DNA of 64,000 nt, taken from contig NZ_SJXJ01000011.1 of the NCBI RefSeq assembly GCF_004337695.1, forward strand, positions 114,886 to 178,885, read 5' to 3'. Source of the stretch: Tenacibaculum sp. M341 (lineage in GTDB: Bacteria; Bacteroidota; Bacteroidia; Flavobacteriales; Flavobacteriaceae). The number at the start of each line of letters is the position of its first letter. Within the stretch, counting starts at the first letter, position 1. Positions 56,785-64,000 of this stretch are shown in pieces. The notes beneath the pieces are model-generated. The model did no database searches and was not told the DNA's origin. It saw only the letters and a program-made list of their open reading frames with translations. Position numbers and translations under genes: made by a program.

Positions 56785-58539
56785 TTACTTTTTTATTAAT
56801 TTATATATGTTTTTTTTATGAGCTACAAGATATACTCCTGATTTGAACTCGCTGTTTAAAATGAAGGTTTTAGAAGCATTTACTGTATCTTCCTGAACAA
56901 GTTTCCCTTCTATTGAATAAATACGAACTTTATCATTTTGTTCAGCATTTTTTATTGTAATTTGATTGATAAATGGATTCGGAAAAATCGTAAGTGCAGA
57001 CTCATCTTCAACAATAACATCTTCAGTACTCAAAGTATCACTCATACCTACTTGTATTGTAATCGTAATTGTTTTGGTTTCATCATCCATTCCTTTTATT
57101 ACAGCTTTTAATTCATGAGTTCCTTCTTCTAAGTCACCTAAAAACTCGCTATTTTTATTCCAACTGTAAGGCGTAGAATTTTGTGTACTTATAAGCGTAT
57201 CATCAAAAAACAAACTAACCTCTTTTACCTTAGCTGAAGCATCAACAGTAACTACCATATGATCACCAATATTGAACTGTTGATTATTTTTTAAGATCAT
57301 AAAATAAGGTTCTAAATCTTTTGTAGCTACAGTTGTTGGTGAAGAAACAATAACTGGATATAAAGTATTCCCTGATGGTGTTGGGTATTTAGATTCATCT
57401 ATTTTAAAATTTGTAGAATGATCTGCTGGTTTTGCTCGCAATGGTCCATGATACACTTTGTTTGATCTTGAAAAAGGAGAAGCGCCATTATGTTGCAATT
57501 CTAAAGTAGCATTGTTTAATAAAAAGTTATCTCTTGCTGAGTTTTGATGCTGACTTGACCATGGTCCCATGATTGAAAAATAATCTGGATTTCTAGAAGC
57601 AGAAGATCTTGAACCCGACATATCTTCTGGTAGAACAATTTTATTCTTCTCTATTAAATTATTACCATTGTCGCCAGCATGAAAACTAATTTCTTGCTTA
57701 ATTTCATTATCATACACTACATTATATTCTACTCCACCACCTTGTAATGAAAAATGACGCAAATGAGTCATTTGGCAATCGGTGATTAAATTATATCCTT
57801 TTTGAATAAAGAAATATCCTTGTGCTCCACCAGATTTACTAAAAGCTCCATCAACAATTAATCCTCTAAAAGTATTGTGCTTTGCATTGCATCTCATTGG
57901 ATCACGCCCTGCATTGATTAAATTCACATCATCTAACCAACAATCGGTACTTTCTTTAAAAAAAACAAGAATGTTATCACTTCCATTAAGTTCATCGTTG
58001 GCAGAATTACTTGTATTCCAAGTAAACTTTGGAAAACCACTAGAATCTCCCCATTTACTACTTCCTCGAATAGTCATATTGTACAATCCTGCAAATCGAG
58101 TATTTCTTTCAAAATTAAAAGCTTTATTATCAAAATCTTCATGCATTTCAAAAATCGTTTCGCCTCTACTCTCTCCTATTAAACTTACATTACTTTTCAT
58201 TGTAATCTTTTTATTTACAATGTAAGTTCCTTTTTTAATTAGAATGGTATTTCTTTTATTTCCCATTCTACTCACATCACGAATAGCATTATTGATATCA
58301 TCTATACTCGCTCCCTCTTCAATTGTACGTTGAATAACTAAATTCTCTTTTAAAGGAATTCCACCGCGTACGCCAGCAGTAATCCATTTTTCTATTTGTG
58401 GATATTTTGACTTGTTCTGATTGACAAGATTCATATCAAAAGTGACACCTGGGTCTCCTACTCTTATTTGTGCATTTACATAAAAAGCTGCTAAAATTAA
58501 AAAAGTTTGTAAATACTTTTTAGTTGATGAAATAAACAT
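56785..58539 (-). CDS. secreted right-handed beta-helix protein B with Ig-like and T9SS domains, paralogue of A
   Basis: 584 residues. Signal peptide, IRVGDPGVTFD start, beta-helix to about residue 400, an Ig-like domain at about 420-505 (VVTVDASAKVKEVSLFFDD), and a T9SS domain starting LTIFPNPFINQITI. The helix core shares blocks with the 52698-54107 protein but adds segments (RSSASRNPDYFSIMGPWSSQ). The conserved core CWLDD, RHFSLQ, YNVVY and FHAGDNGNNLIE suggests a common active site. Unknown enzymatic specificity. A TTGGGGT element (minus strand ACCCCAA) lies just before the start codon. Confidence 0.85.
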   Translation of the reverse strand: MFISSTKKYLQTFLILAAFYVNAQIRVGDPGVTFDMNLVNQNKSKYPQIEKWITAGVRGGIPLKENLVIQRTIEEGASIDDINNAIRDVSRMGNKRNTILIKKGTYIVNKKITMKSNVSLIGESRGETIFEMHEDFDNKAFNFERNTRFAGLYNMTIRGSSKWGDSSGFPKFTWNTSNSANDELNGSDNILVFFKESTDCWLDDVNLINAGRDPMRCNAKHNTFRGLIVDGAFSKSGGAQGYFFIQKGYNLITDCQMTHLRHFSLQGGGVEYNVVYDNEIKQEISFHAGDNGNNLIEKNKIVLPEDMSGSRSSASRNPDYFSIMGPWSSQHQNSARDNFLLNNATLELQHNGASPFSRSNKVYHGPLRAKPADHSTNFKIDESKYPTPSGNTLYPVIVSSPTTVATKDLEPYFMILKNNQQFNIGDHMVVTVDASAKVKEVSLFFDDTLISTQNSTPYSWNKNSEFLGDLEEGTHELKAVIKGMDDETKTITITIQVGMSDTLSTEDVIVEDESALTIFPNPFINQITIKNAEQNDKVRIYSIEGKLVQEDTVNASKTFILNSEFKSGVYLVAHKKNIYKLIKK

Positions 58540-58678
58540 TTATTTTGGGGTTTATGATTAAATAGTGCTAAAAAAACAATAACAATATTGTTAACTGATT
58601 TTAAAATACTTGTTATGCCTAAAACTTTATAACACTAAGAATATTTTATCTATTCTTAATTTTTATTAGAAAAAAATA

Positions 58679-58705
58679 ATAGACTGTCTTAAAAAGACAG
58701 TCTAT
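58679..58705 (-). terminator. intrinsic terminator after the GH82 gene
   Basis: A perfect 10-bp stem ATAGACTGTC / GACAGTCTAT (58679-58688 with 58696-58705) with a 7-base loop. On the minus strand it is followed by a T-rich run (58678-58671). Confidence 0.88.
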
Positions 58706-58729
58706 ATAAATTATAAGTTCTGAATTTTA

Positions 58730-60286
58730 TTAATTAGGAAAATTAGCATTGTAATTTTGTATGGTATTTACATTATTATTACATGCAGCTGTTGTATTTA
58801 ATTTAATGTTTTTTGTAAAACCATTAGGAAACCTGTTAAACTTTAATTTTGATAACCTAACCTTATAATTCCCTCCTCCATTAGTATTATTTGTGTTGTC
58901 TATACTCAATGAAACAGAAGGCCCATGGTATTCAAAACCATTAAACATACTTAAACTTGTTCCTGGGTTTTTTACATCATTGTTCCATAAATCACAAGGA
59001 ATAAACTTCAGATGTCCTTGTTTAATTTTAGCTCCTCCATCATTTTGATATACAGCTCTTATGTCTGATACCTTAGAGTTTGTAAAATATCCTGCTTTTA
59101 AACCATTTCCTAATTGATCAGTTACATAAGTATTTCTTGGTGCTAAACTAGCTTCTGAAGATAATCTTGTTGCCCACTGAGTTCCATTATTTCTCTTATA
59201 AGGATTACCTGATAATGCTGATCCACTTATATTAGGAAATTGATTCTGTATGAAGTTTCTAAAATCTCTTTGTCCTGCTTGAGTTAAAGGAAAACGTCTG
59301 TTCTTATCGAACAATTCTAAAAAGCCTTTTTCAATTCTAACAGCAAAAGCAGAACCTACAGCACTAACTTTTTCTACAGTTACTTTTCCATTCTCAACAA
59401 AATGTGGCGAAAACATTACAGCACATAATCCATTATTATTTTTTATGTCATAAGCAAAAATATCTTTTATACCTCCTTCTTTAGCTCTATCTTTTAGTTC
59501 ATTCTTCATTCCTTTATCATCAGTCTCCATTCTTAGAGTTATACCTCCTTCACATGAAATTTTTGTAAATAATACATTCTCTGCATTATAGGTCTGTACT
59601 AGTCCATAACCTGTATGAGCTCCTGTTTGTCTTATATTTTCTATGACACCATCTTTAGGACCTGGTCTATTTTCTGAAGCACCTGGAACATGTACTAATA
59701 CAATCGAATTTACAGATGATCTTCTATCCTTGATATTAATATCTCCAAATCTAAAATTATCTACTCTACCAATTTTCAATACATTGACATTTTGATTAAC
59801 TAAATTATCCGCCGAAATATCAACAGTAAATTTTTGTTTATTTTTACCACTAATACTTATATTTTTTAAGCGACTACCATTTTTACTAGCTCCAATAGAA
59901 AACACACTCCCTCTGGTTCCATCGAAAATAATTTTAGTTTGACCTTCTATTTCTAGATGTATGTTTGATTTTAAAACAACTCTATTCCAACGATAATTTG
60001 CCTTTGGTATTTCAATAATAACACCTGGACCATTTTCATCTGATTGCTGATTTATTAATCGATTTAAATCTCCAGTAGTAGTTCCTGTAAATTGCACCCT
60101 TGATACTCCAATAGGTGCTGTGTAAAAGTTTGACTTTTTAAATTTTTGTGGAATTCGATTTGCTATTTCAAGTTGACTATCCACGCCTTGAATAGTTGCT
60201 TCTAATTCTTGGACTTCTTCTGTACAAGACATTAAAAATGTAGCTGATAGAGTTGCAGCTACTAATAGTTTTTTTGTGAAAATCAT
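58730..60286 (-). CDS. GH82-like iota-carrageenase, lipoprotein
   Basis: 518 residues. Lipobox FLMSC with Cys21. The body is a right-handed beta-helix (VVLKSNIHLEIEG, LKNISISGKNK). Catalytic residues of GH82 described for Alteromonas CgiA (Q222, E245, D247, H281) have direct counterparts: Gln231 in VQTYNAENV, Glu254 and Asp256 in ITLRMETDD. The Q-to-E spacing is identical (23), and a nearby His295 in FSPHF is slightly further away because of an insertion. It cleaves beta-1,4 bonds of iota-carrageenan with inversion. No T9SS domain, so it is anchored, unlike the kappa-carrageenase. Its start has ACCCTAA just upstream and it is divergent from the LuxR-like regulator. Confidence 0.88.
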   Translation of the reverse strand: MIFTKKLLVAATLSATFLMSCTEEVQELEATIQGVDSQLEIANRIPQKFKKSNFYTAPIGVSRVQFTGTTTGDLNRLINQQSDENGPGVIIEIPKANYRWNRVVLKSNIHLEIEGQTKIIFDGTRGSVFSIGASKNGSRLKNISISGKNKQKFTVDISADNLVNQNVNVLKIGRVDNFRFGDINIKDRRSSVNSIVLVHVPGASENRPGPKDGVIENIRQTGAHTGYGLVQTYNAENVLFTKISCEGGITLRMETDDKGMKNELKDRAKEGGIKDIFAYDIKNNNGLCAVMFSPHFVENGKVTVEKVSAVGSAFAVRIEKGFLELFDKNRRFPLTQAGQRDFRNFIQNQFPNISGSALSGNPYKRNNGTQWATRLSSEASLAPRNTYVTDQLGNGLKAGYFTNSKVSDIRAVYQNDGGAKIKQGHLKFIPCDLWNNDVKNPGTSLSMFNGFEYHGPSVSLSIDNTNNTNGGGNYKVRLSKLKFNRFPNGFTKNIKLNTTAACNNNVNTIQNYNANFPN

Positions 60287-60557
60287 AATTTAGGGTTTAC
60301 AATTGTGTCAGCTAAACTACCCTTAACGAAAACGATTAAGTAAACCTATATTACCTTATAATAGCACTATTTTATCCTTATGTTATTGTTTAGAAGTATA
60401 CAAAAAAGTCTACAAACAAACTCAATGAACTAAAAAACAAATACTTAAAACACAAAAACAACTTTAAGCATTAAGATACCATACTTCTAAAACATAATAA
60501 TGTTAATCTATTTTTGTCGTTATTTCATACTAATAGATCATTAAAAAACCTTCCCCA

Positions 60558-61415
60558 ATGAACTTTGTTAAATACAACATGCTTATATTAGTTATAATTA
60601 CTTCAATATTAAAAACAAATAATACATCAATAAAAAACCTGTTTACTTACAAGTTAAGTTCTGTCAAATTAACGAATGAAATTAGATTAATTGATAAAAC
60701 ATCAAACACAAAACCTTTATATATCCCATCAAATTATCAACTATTAAGCAAAGGAAACGCGCAAGATTTTTCTAATAAAAAAAACGTCGTAGAATCAATC
60801 ACATCTAATGATAAAAAAAGATTTAACTATTTACTCATTCTATTTTTTGTTGTTTGCTCTATTTTAACAATTTTATTGATGTTAATAGTTGTAAAACTTA
60901 AAAATAGTAATACTCAAATAAAAGATTTAGAGATTAAAGAAAAGGCAACTTTACAACAACAAATAAAACGTAAAGAAGAGGAAATTTTAGCAACGGTTAT
61001 GGTAGTTTCTGCTCAACAAAAAGAATTGAAACTAGCATTAAACGCAATTGAAAACTTAAAAAAAGAGAAACAAGATCCGAATATTGAAAAAATTTATGCT
61101 AAACTTAAAAGCATTGCAAAATCTTCTTCTAATTTGAATTTAATATTTCAAAAATTAGAATCGCAATACACATATTTTAGTACAAGTATTAAAAATATAC
61201 ATCCTAATCTTACAGAAAATGATATTAGGAATTGTATTTTAATTAGGTTGAGTTTTAGTTTAAAAGATTCTGCGGAACTTTTAAATGTATCTGTTCATGC
61301 AATAAAAATAGCTAGACAACGCATCAAGAAAAAAATAAGTTATTCAAGTAATATGAGTTTAAAAGAATATCTTGACACCTTCGAAAACGAGGAGTCTATT
61401 CTATATAAAGTTTAA
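60558..61415 (+). CDS. membrane-anchored LuxR-type HTH regulator with minimal sensor
   Basis: 285 residues. A short N-terminal hydrophobic stretch (5-20), an extracytoplasmic region of only about 70 residues, a clear membrane helix (about 90-113), a coiled coil (about 115-175), then a C-terminal LuxR-like HTH (ENDIRNCILIRLSFSLKDSAELLNVSVHAIKIARQRIKKKI). Bacteroidota regulators of this build normally carry long TPR or Reg_prop/Y_Y_Y sensor domains; here these are missing or replaced. It lies between the divergent GH82 gene and the kappa-carrageenase gene, so control of carrageenases is the natural inference. A partner protein may supply the sensor. Confidence 0.85.
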   Translation: MNFVKYNMLILVIITSILKTNNTSIKNLFTYKLSSVKLTNEIRLIDKTSNTKPLYIPSNYQLLSKGNAQDFSNKKNVVESITSNDKKRFNYLLILFFVVCSILTILLMLIVVKLKNSNTQIKDLEIKEKATLQQQIKRKEEEILATVMVVSAQQKELKLALNAIENLKKEKQDPNIEKIYAKLKSIAKSSSNLNLIFQKLESQYTYFSTSIKNIHPNLTENDIRNCILIRLSFSLKDSAELLNVSVHAIKIARQRIKKKISYSSNMSLKEYLDTFENEESILYKV

Positions 61416-61495
61416 TCATTTTTTCTTTTTAATATTCATTCAATCTAAATTCTCAATTTCTTTACAAATACACCTAATGTCACCATAAAACAAGT

Positions 61496-61514
61496 ATGTA
61501 TACGAAATGTATAC
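61496..61514 (+). promoter_or_regulatory. ATGTATAC direct repeats upstream of kappa-carrageenase gene
   Basis: ATGTATAC occurs at 61496-61503 and again at 61507-61514, an 11-bp period. GTATACGAAA (61498-61507) recurs exactly at 61617-61626, and related TATAC-centred sequences occur at 54256-54270, 56543-56550 and 60396-60402. A regulator site is likely but untested. Confidence 0.45.
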
Positions 61515-61570
61515 CTTTTTTGTATCTGTTTTGTGCTCTTCAATTTTAAAAATAAAAACACATCTGGAAG

Positions 61571-61645
61571 TAATTTTGTCCATCCATTTAAATAACTAAT
61601 AATGGACGTTGAAAAAGTATACGAAAATTTTCCCTTATACTTTTT
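61571..61645 (+). promoter_or_regulatory. candidate promoter and leader hairpin of the kappa-carrageenase gene
   Basis: TAATTTTG at 61571-61578 is a perfect -7 match, giving a leader of about 85 bases. Within it AAAAAGTATA (61612-61621) and TATACTTTTT (61636-61645) form a perfect 10-bp inverted repeat with a 14-base loop. Confidence 0.5.
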
Positions 61646-61668
61646 TAGCCCCCTAAAAACTTTTTATA

Positions 61669-63618
61669 ATGAAAAAAATTAATCTTTTAACTTTATTATT
61701 AATATTCGGAGCAATATTAAGTATGAATTCTCAGGGTTTTGATGAAAAAACTCTTGAAGAAAGAACTCGTCCTTTTGGAGATGCAGATGATCCAACAGTT
61801 AACTGGAAAATACGTTGGGATAGATCTGATCTTTTTAAAAATGATAATTTTCCTGATCCTGAATACAAGTATAACACCAGTATTTGGGCTAAAGAACCAG
61901 AAAATGTACAAAGTTGGGTTTGGAGAAACAAACAAAACATAGAGCAGAAAGATGGTTCATTATTTATTACTGCTAAATATAACGAAGCAGGTTTTCCTGA
62001 AAATATGGTTCCTGATGGTTGTGTAAACGGTAATCCATCTTCAAATATGGTTCCTGTACGCTTTTCTTCAGGAATGTTAAGAAGTACTTCTCCAGGTTTT
62101 GTTTACGGATATTATGAGGCTGCTATTAAAGGAAGTGATGGATTTCCTGGTGTTTCACCTGCATTTTGGTTGTATAATCAAATTAAATCGAATCTTACTG
62201 TTGGAAAAGTTCGTTATCAAGAAATTGATATCGTAGAACTTACTCAAGAAGGAACTAGTGAAACTACCCGTAAAGTAATGGATCATAACTTACATGCCAT
62301 CACAACTGCATCTTCTAAACAACGTTTTGATAGTTCTTTGAATGCTCCTGTTGGTGCCTTCATTCCTTCAGTAGAGAACAATGGTTTAACTGTTGGACCA
62401 ATCAACAGTACTGCTGGTAGAAGATGGTGGAGACCGAAGCAAAATACTGCTGCGGAAAGAAATGAAACTCATGAGTTTGAACCAAGAGATATCAATATTT
62501 TTGGTTGTAGAGTTACTAGCCAAGAAATTATTTGGTATGTAAATGGTAAAGAAATTGGTAGAAAACCAAATGTTTTATGGCAAAAAGAAGCCGATTTAAC
62601 CAATCCGATGAGAATAACCTTATCATTAGGAATAAGAGCTCCATACAATCAATTTTGTAGTAATAGATTTGTTATGCCAGATCCGGCTGTACTTTCTAGA
62701 GCAGAAAGCTTCTTTCCACAATCTATGCAAGTACTTTACGTAAAAGTATTTGAACCAATGAACGAATCTACACAAGTTGTACCTGTAACTGGTGTTGAAT
62801 TAAAAAAATCTGAAGTTCCAGTAAGAGTTGGAGGAAATACTATTTTAACTCCTGTTATTTCTCCAAAAGAAGCCAATAATAAGCAGTTTACTTTTTATAG
62901 TGTTTCTGGAATGGATGTAGCTAGAGTTGACTCTAAAACAGGAATTGTAACTGCATTAAAGGAAGGAACTGCTACTTTTAGAGTGATTACTGATGAAGGA
63001 AATTTCTTTGATGATATAGAAATTACTGTTGGTAGCAACCCTGGGCAAACTAGAAGAGCAAATATTCCTGCACCTCCTGGTTCAGCTGGTTTAGCTCCTG
63101 ACAATGATTCTGACAGCGATTCTGATTCAGACAGTGACAGTGATTCTGATAATGATAATGACTCTGGAGACACAACAAATCCACCTAGCACAGGTAATTG
63201 TAGTGATATTAGTACTTGGAAAAAATCTGATTCATATAAGAAAGGTGATAAAGTAAAATTAAATAATATTATTTTTCAACTAAAAAACAATAGTTCTGGT
63301 AAATGTAAACCAGGTGGTAATAGTACTTGCTCTGCTAATCAATGGAAAGAAATTGGTACTTGTAACACTTTAAGTAATACTCCTGGAACCAATAACAATG
63401 TAAAAGTTTTTCCAAACCCGTCAGTAAACACTGTTAATATTACATCTGAGCGAGGTGCAACTATTAGCATTGCTGATAAAACTGGTAAAGTAATCTCTTC
63501 TAAAACTGCTAAAGGTCAAATTACATCTTTTAACACAAGTAATTTTACTAAAGGGTTGTATTTAATCAAAGTTCAAAAAGGGAATAAAAAACTAATCAAA
63601 AAATTAATTATTAAATAA
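61669..63618 (+). CDS. cgkA: GH16 kappa-carrageenase with BIG2, CBM5/12-like and T9SS domains
   Basis: 649 residues. Signal peptide (about 1-22). GH16 domain to about residue 365: substrate motif FPGVSPAFWLY (159-169) and catalytic EIDIVE with nucleophile Glu185, Asp187 and acid/base Glu190, followed by LTQ. Both segments closely match Pseudoalteromonas kappa-carrageenase (PGVSPAFWMY, EIDVVELTQ). Next a bacterial Ig-like BIG2 domain (373-455), an Asp/Ser linker (479-500), a CBM5/12-like module (STWKKSDSYKKGDKVKLNN, about 515-565) and a T9SS type A domain from VFPNPSVN. It is the secreted endo-enzyme that opens kappa-carrageenan chains. Beta-carrageenan/furcellaran activity of a related GH16 subgroup is the alternative. 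Confidence 0.92.
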   Translation: MKKINLLTLLLIFGAILSMNSQGFDEKTLEERTRPFGDADDPTVNWKIRWDRSDLFKNDNFPDPEYKYNTSIWAKEPENVQSWVWRNKQNIEQKDGSLFITAKYNEAGFPENMVPDGCVNGNPSSNMVPVRFSSGMLRSTSPGFVYGYYEAAIKGSDGFPGVSPAFWLYNQIKSNLTVGKVRYQEIDIVELTQEGTSETTRKVMDHNLHAITTASSKQRFDSSLNAPVGAFIPSVENNGLTVGPINSTAGRRWWRPKQNTAAERNETHEFEPRDINIFGCRVTSQEIIWYVNGKEIGRKPNVLWQKEADLTNPMRITLSLGIRAPYNQFCSNRFVMPDPAVLSRAESFFPQSMQVLYVKVFEPMNESTQVVPVTGVELKKSEVPVRVGGNTILTPVISPKEANNKQFTFYSVSGMDVARVDSKTGIVTALKEGTATFRVITDEGNFFDDIEITVGSNPGQTRRANIPAPPGSAGLAPDNDSDSDSDSDSDSDSDNDNDSGDTTNPPSTGNCSDISTWKKSDSYKKGDKVKLNNIIFQLKNNSSGKCKPGGNSTCSANQWKEIGTCNTLSNTPGTNNNVKVFPNPSVNTVNITSERGATISIADKTGKVISSKTAKGQITSFNTSNFTKGLYLIKVQKGNKKLIKKLIIK

Positions 63619-63648
63619 TTTTAAAAATTATTGTACTTCTTTTTTTAG

Positions 63649-63680
63649 GTCCGATCATTTTTTTGATCGGACTTTTTATT
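63649..63680 (+). terminator. terminator after kappa-carrageenase gene
   Basis: GTCCGATCA (63649-63657) and TGATCGGAC (63664-63672) form a perfect 9-bp stem with a 6-base T loop, followed by TTTTTATTTT. Confidence 0.92.
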
Positions 63681-63779
63681 TTTTGTGGATTGGGGTGTTG
63701 TAGTGGTAATATTTTTGGAAAACTAGTAAGGTTTTTATTTATCAGAAAGATTAAACACAAATAGATATTGATTTTTTTG

Positions 63780-63818
63780 CCTAAAATTTGCCTAAGTTTC
63801 TACCTAAAAAACACCTAA
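63780..63818 (+). repeat. four phased CCTAA direct repeats
   Basis: CCTAA starts at 63780, 63791, 63803 and 63814, that is at intervals of 11, 12 and 11 bases, each followed or preceded by A/T tracts. One face of the helix would present all four, as for arm-type recombinase sites, iterons or a cooperative regulator site. Confidence 0.55.
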
Positions 63819-64000
63819 ATTTTCGATTTAACACACTTAAATAGGTATAAATAGCATAAAACTAAGTTAGATATAAATGGGATCAATCCCAAAAGTTGTG
63901 TGTGAATTAAAATAGAATGTTGATTTTTGTAAAAAATAGATTATTACTTGGAATTATCACTAGAGGTTTTAAAATTTATACTACCAGAGTTATTAATTAC

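Larger units (their letters stand above)
63619..64000. other. 382-base region at the right edge without a complete gene
   Basis: It holds the terminator at 63649-63672 and, at 63780-63818, four CCTAA repeats with 11-12 base spacing. On the minus strand 64000-63944 is open for 18 codons ending in a stop and could be the 3' end of a gene that lies mostly outside, but it is too short to judge. Confidence 0.5.

Noticed and set aside
62895-63191. Minus-strand open frame rich in Ser-Glu-Ser-Leu repeats
   Set aside because: It is the antisense reading of the Asp/Ser linker of the kappa-carrageenase gene, with no start signal or independent support.
19717-63618. Assignment of the PUL to agar or porphyran, suggested by GH16 and anhydrogalactose genes
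   Set aside because: The GH16 motifs match kappa-carrageenase, a GH82-type enzyme is present, and the KDGal kinase/KDPGal aldolase pair handles the D-series product. No GH86, GH117 or L-specific KDGal genes are seen.
18101-63929. Near-identical 20-mers AAATAGAATGTTxATTTTTG at 18101-18120 and 63910-63929
   Set aside because: Rough expectation for 19 of 20 matches in AT-rich DNA of this length is many pairs by chance, so this is not evidence of a repeat.
63944-64000. Possible 3' end of a minus-strand gene at the window edge
   Set aside because: Only 18 codons, with no recognisable motif; cannot be supported without the sequence to the right.
1-64000. tRNA, rRNA, CRISPR arrays, riboswitches and transposases
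   Set aside because: None could be recognised on reading the intergenic regions; absence of short RNAs cannot be proven by eye.

Overview
The window is an AT-rich (roughly 30% GC by eye) stretch of a marine Flavobacteriaceae chromosome. The evidence is SusC/SusD outer-membrane pairs, C-terminal type IX secretion (T9SS) sorting domains, TAnnTTTG-type -7 promoter boxes and abundant formylglycine sulfatases. The cadaverine-type hydroxamate siderophore locus would fit a Tenacibaculum-like organism, but genus is a guess. I saw no rRNA, tRNA, CRISPR array or transposase gene.

Region 1 (1-17.9 kb) is an iron acquisition locus. On the minus strand from the left edge lie a PepSY-type inner membrane protein, two small membrane proteins and a TonB-dependent siderophore receptor. 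An AraC-type regulator faces the other way. Then comes a long minus-strand biosynthetic run: lysine/diamine decarboxylase, N-hydroxylase, MFS exporter, a fused acyltransferase-NIS synthetase (BibC/DfoC-like), a second stand-alone acyltransferase, a second NIS synthetase, a nitroreductase, a multi-TM acyltransferase, an exported alpha/beta hydrolase and a fatty acid hydroxylase/sterol desaturase family protein. The receptor and biosynthesis promoters share one architecture, two GACG half-sites 21 bp apart and 22-23 bp upstream of a -7 box, a good candidate operator for the AraC regulator.

Region 2 (18.3-19.7 kb) is a lone subtilisin-like lipoprotein protease followed by a strong terminator.

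Region 3 (19.7-63.7 kb) is a large polysaccharide utilisation locus that I assign to iota/kappa-carrageenan. A GH16 enzyme carries kappa-carrageenase signatures. A beta-helix lipoprotein has the GH82 iota-carrageenase catalytic spacing (Q-N22-E-x-D). Three S1 sulfatases, a GH127 enzyme (anhydrogalactosidase candidate) and a GH42/GH167-like enzyme would finish the oligosaccharides. D-galactose goes through GalM, GalK, GalT and GalE. 3,6-anhydro-D-galactose goes through an aldehyde dehydrogenase, an enolase-superfamily cycloisomerase, KDGal kinase and KDPGal aldolase. Uptake is by SusC/SusD and an MFS sugar porter; control is by a LacI, an AraC and an unusual membrane-anchored LuxR-type protein. 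Less expected members are an octaheme cytochrome-TPR lipoprotein, an FG-GAP/ASPIC-UnbV protein, a DUF4380-like protein, and three secreted beta-helix proteins of unknown specificity, two of them paralogues. The last 380 bases hold a terminator and four CCTAA repeats phased at 11-12 bp.
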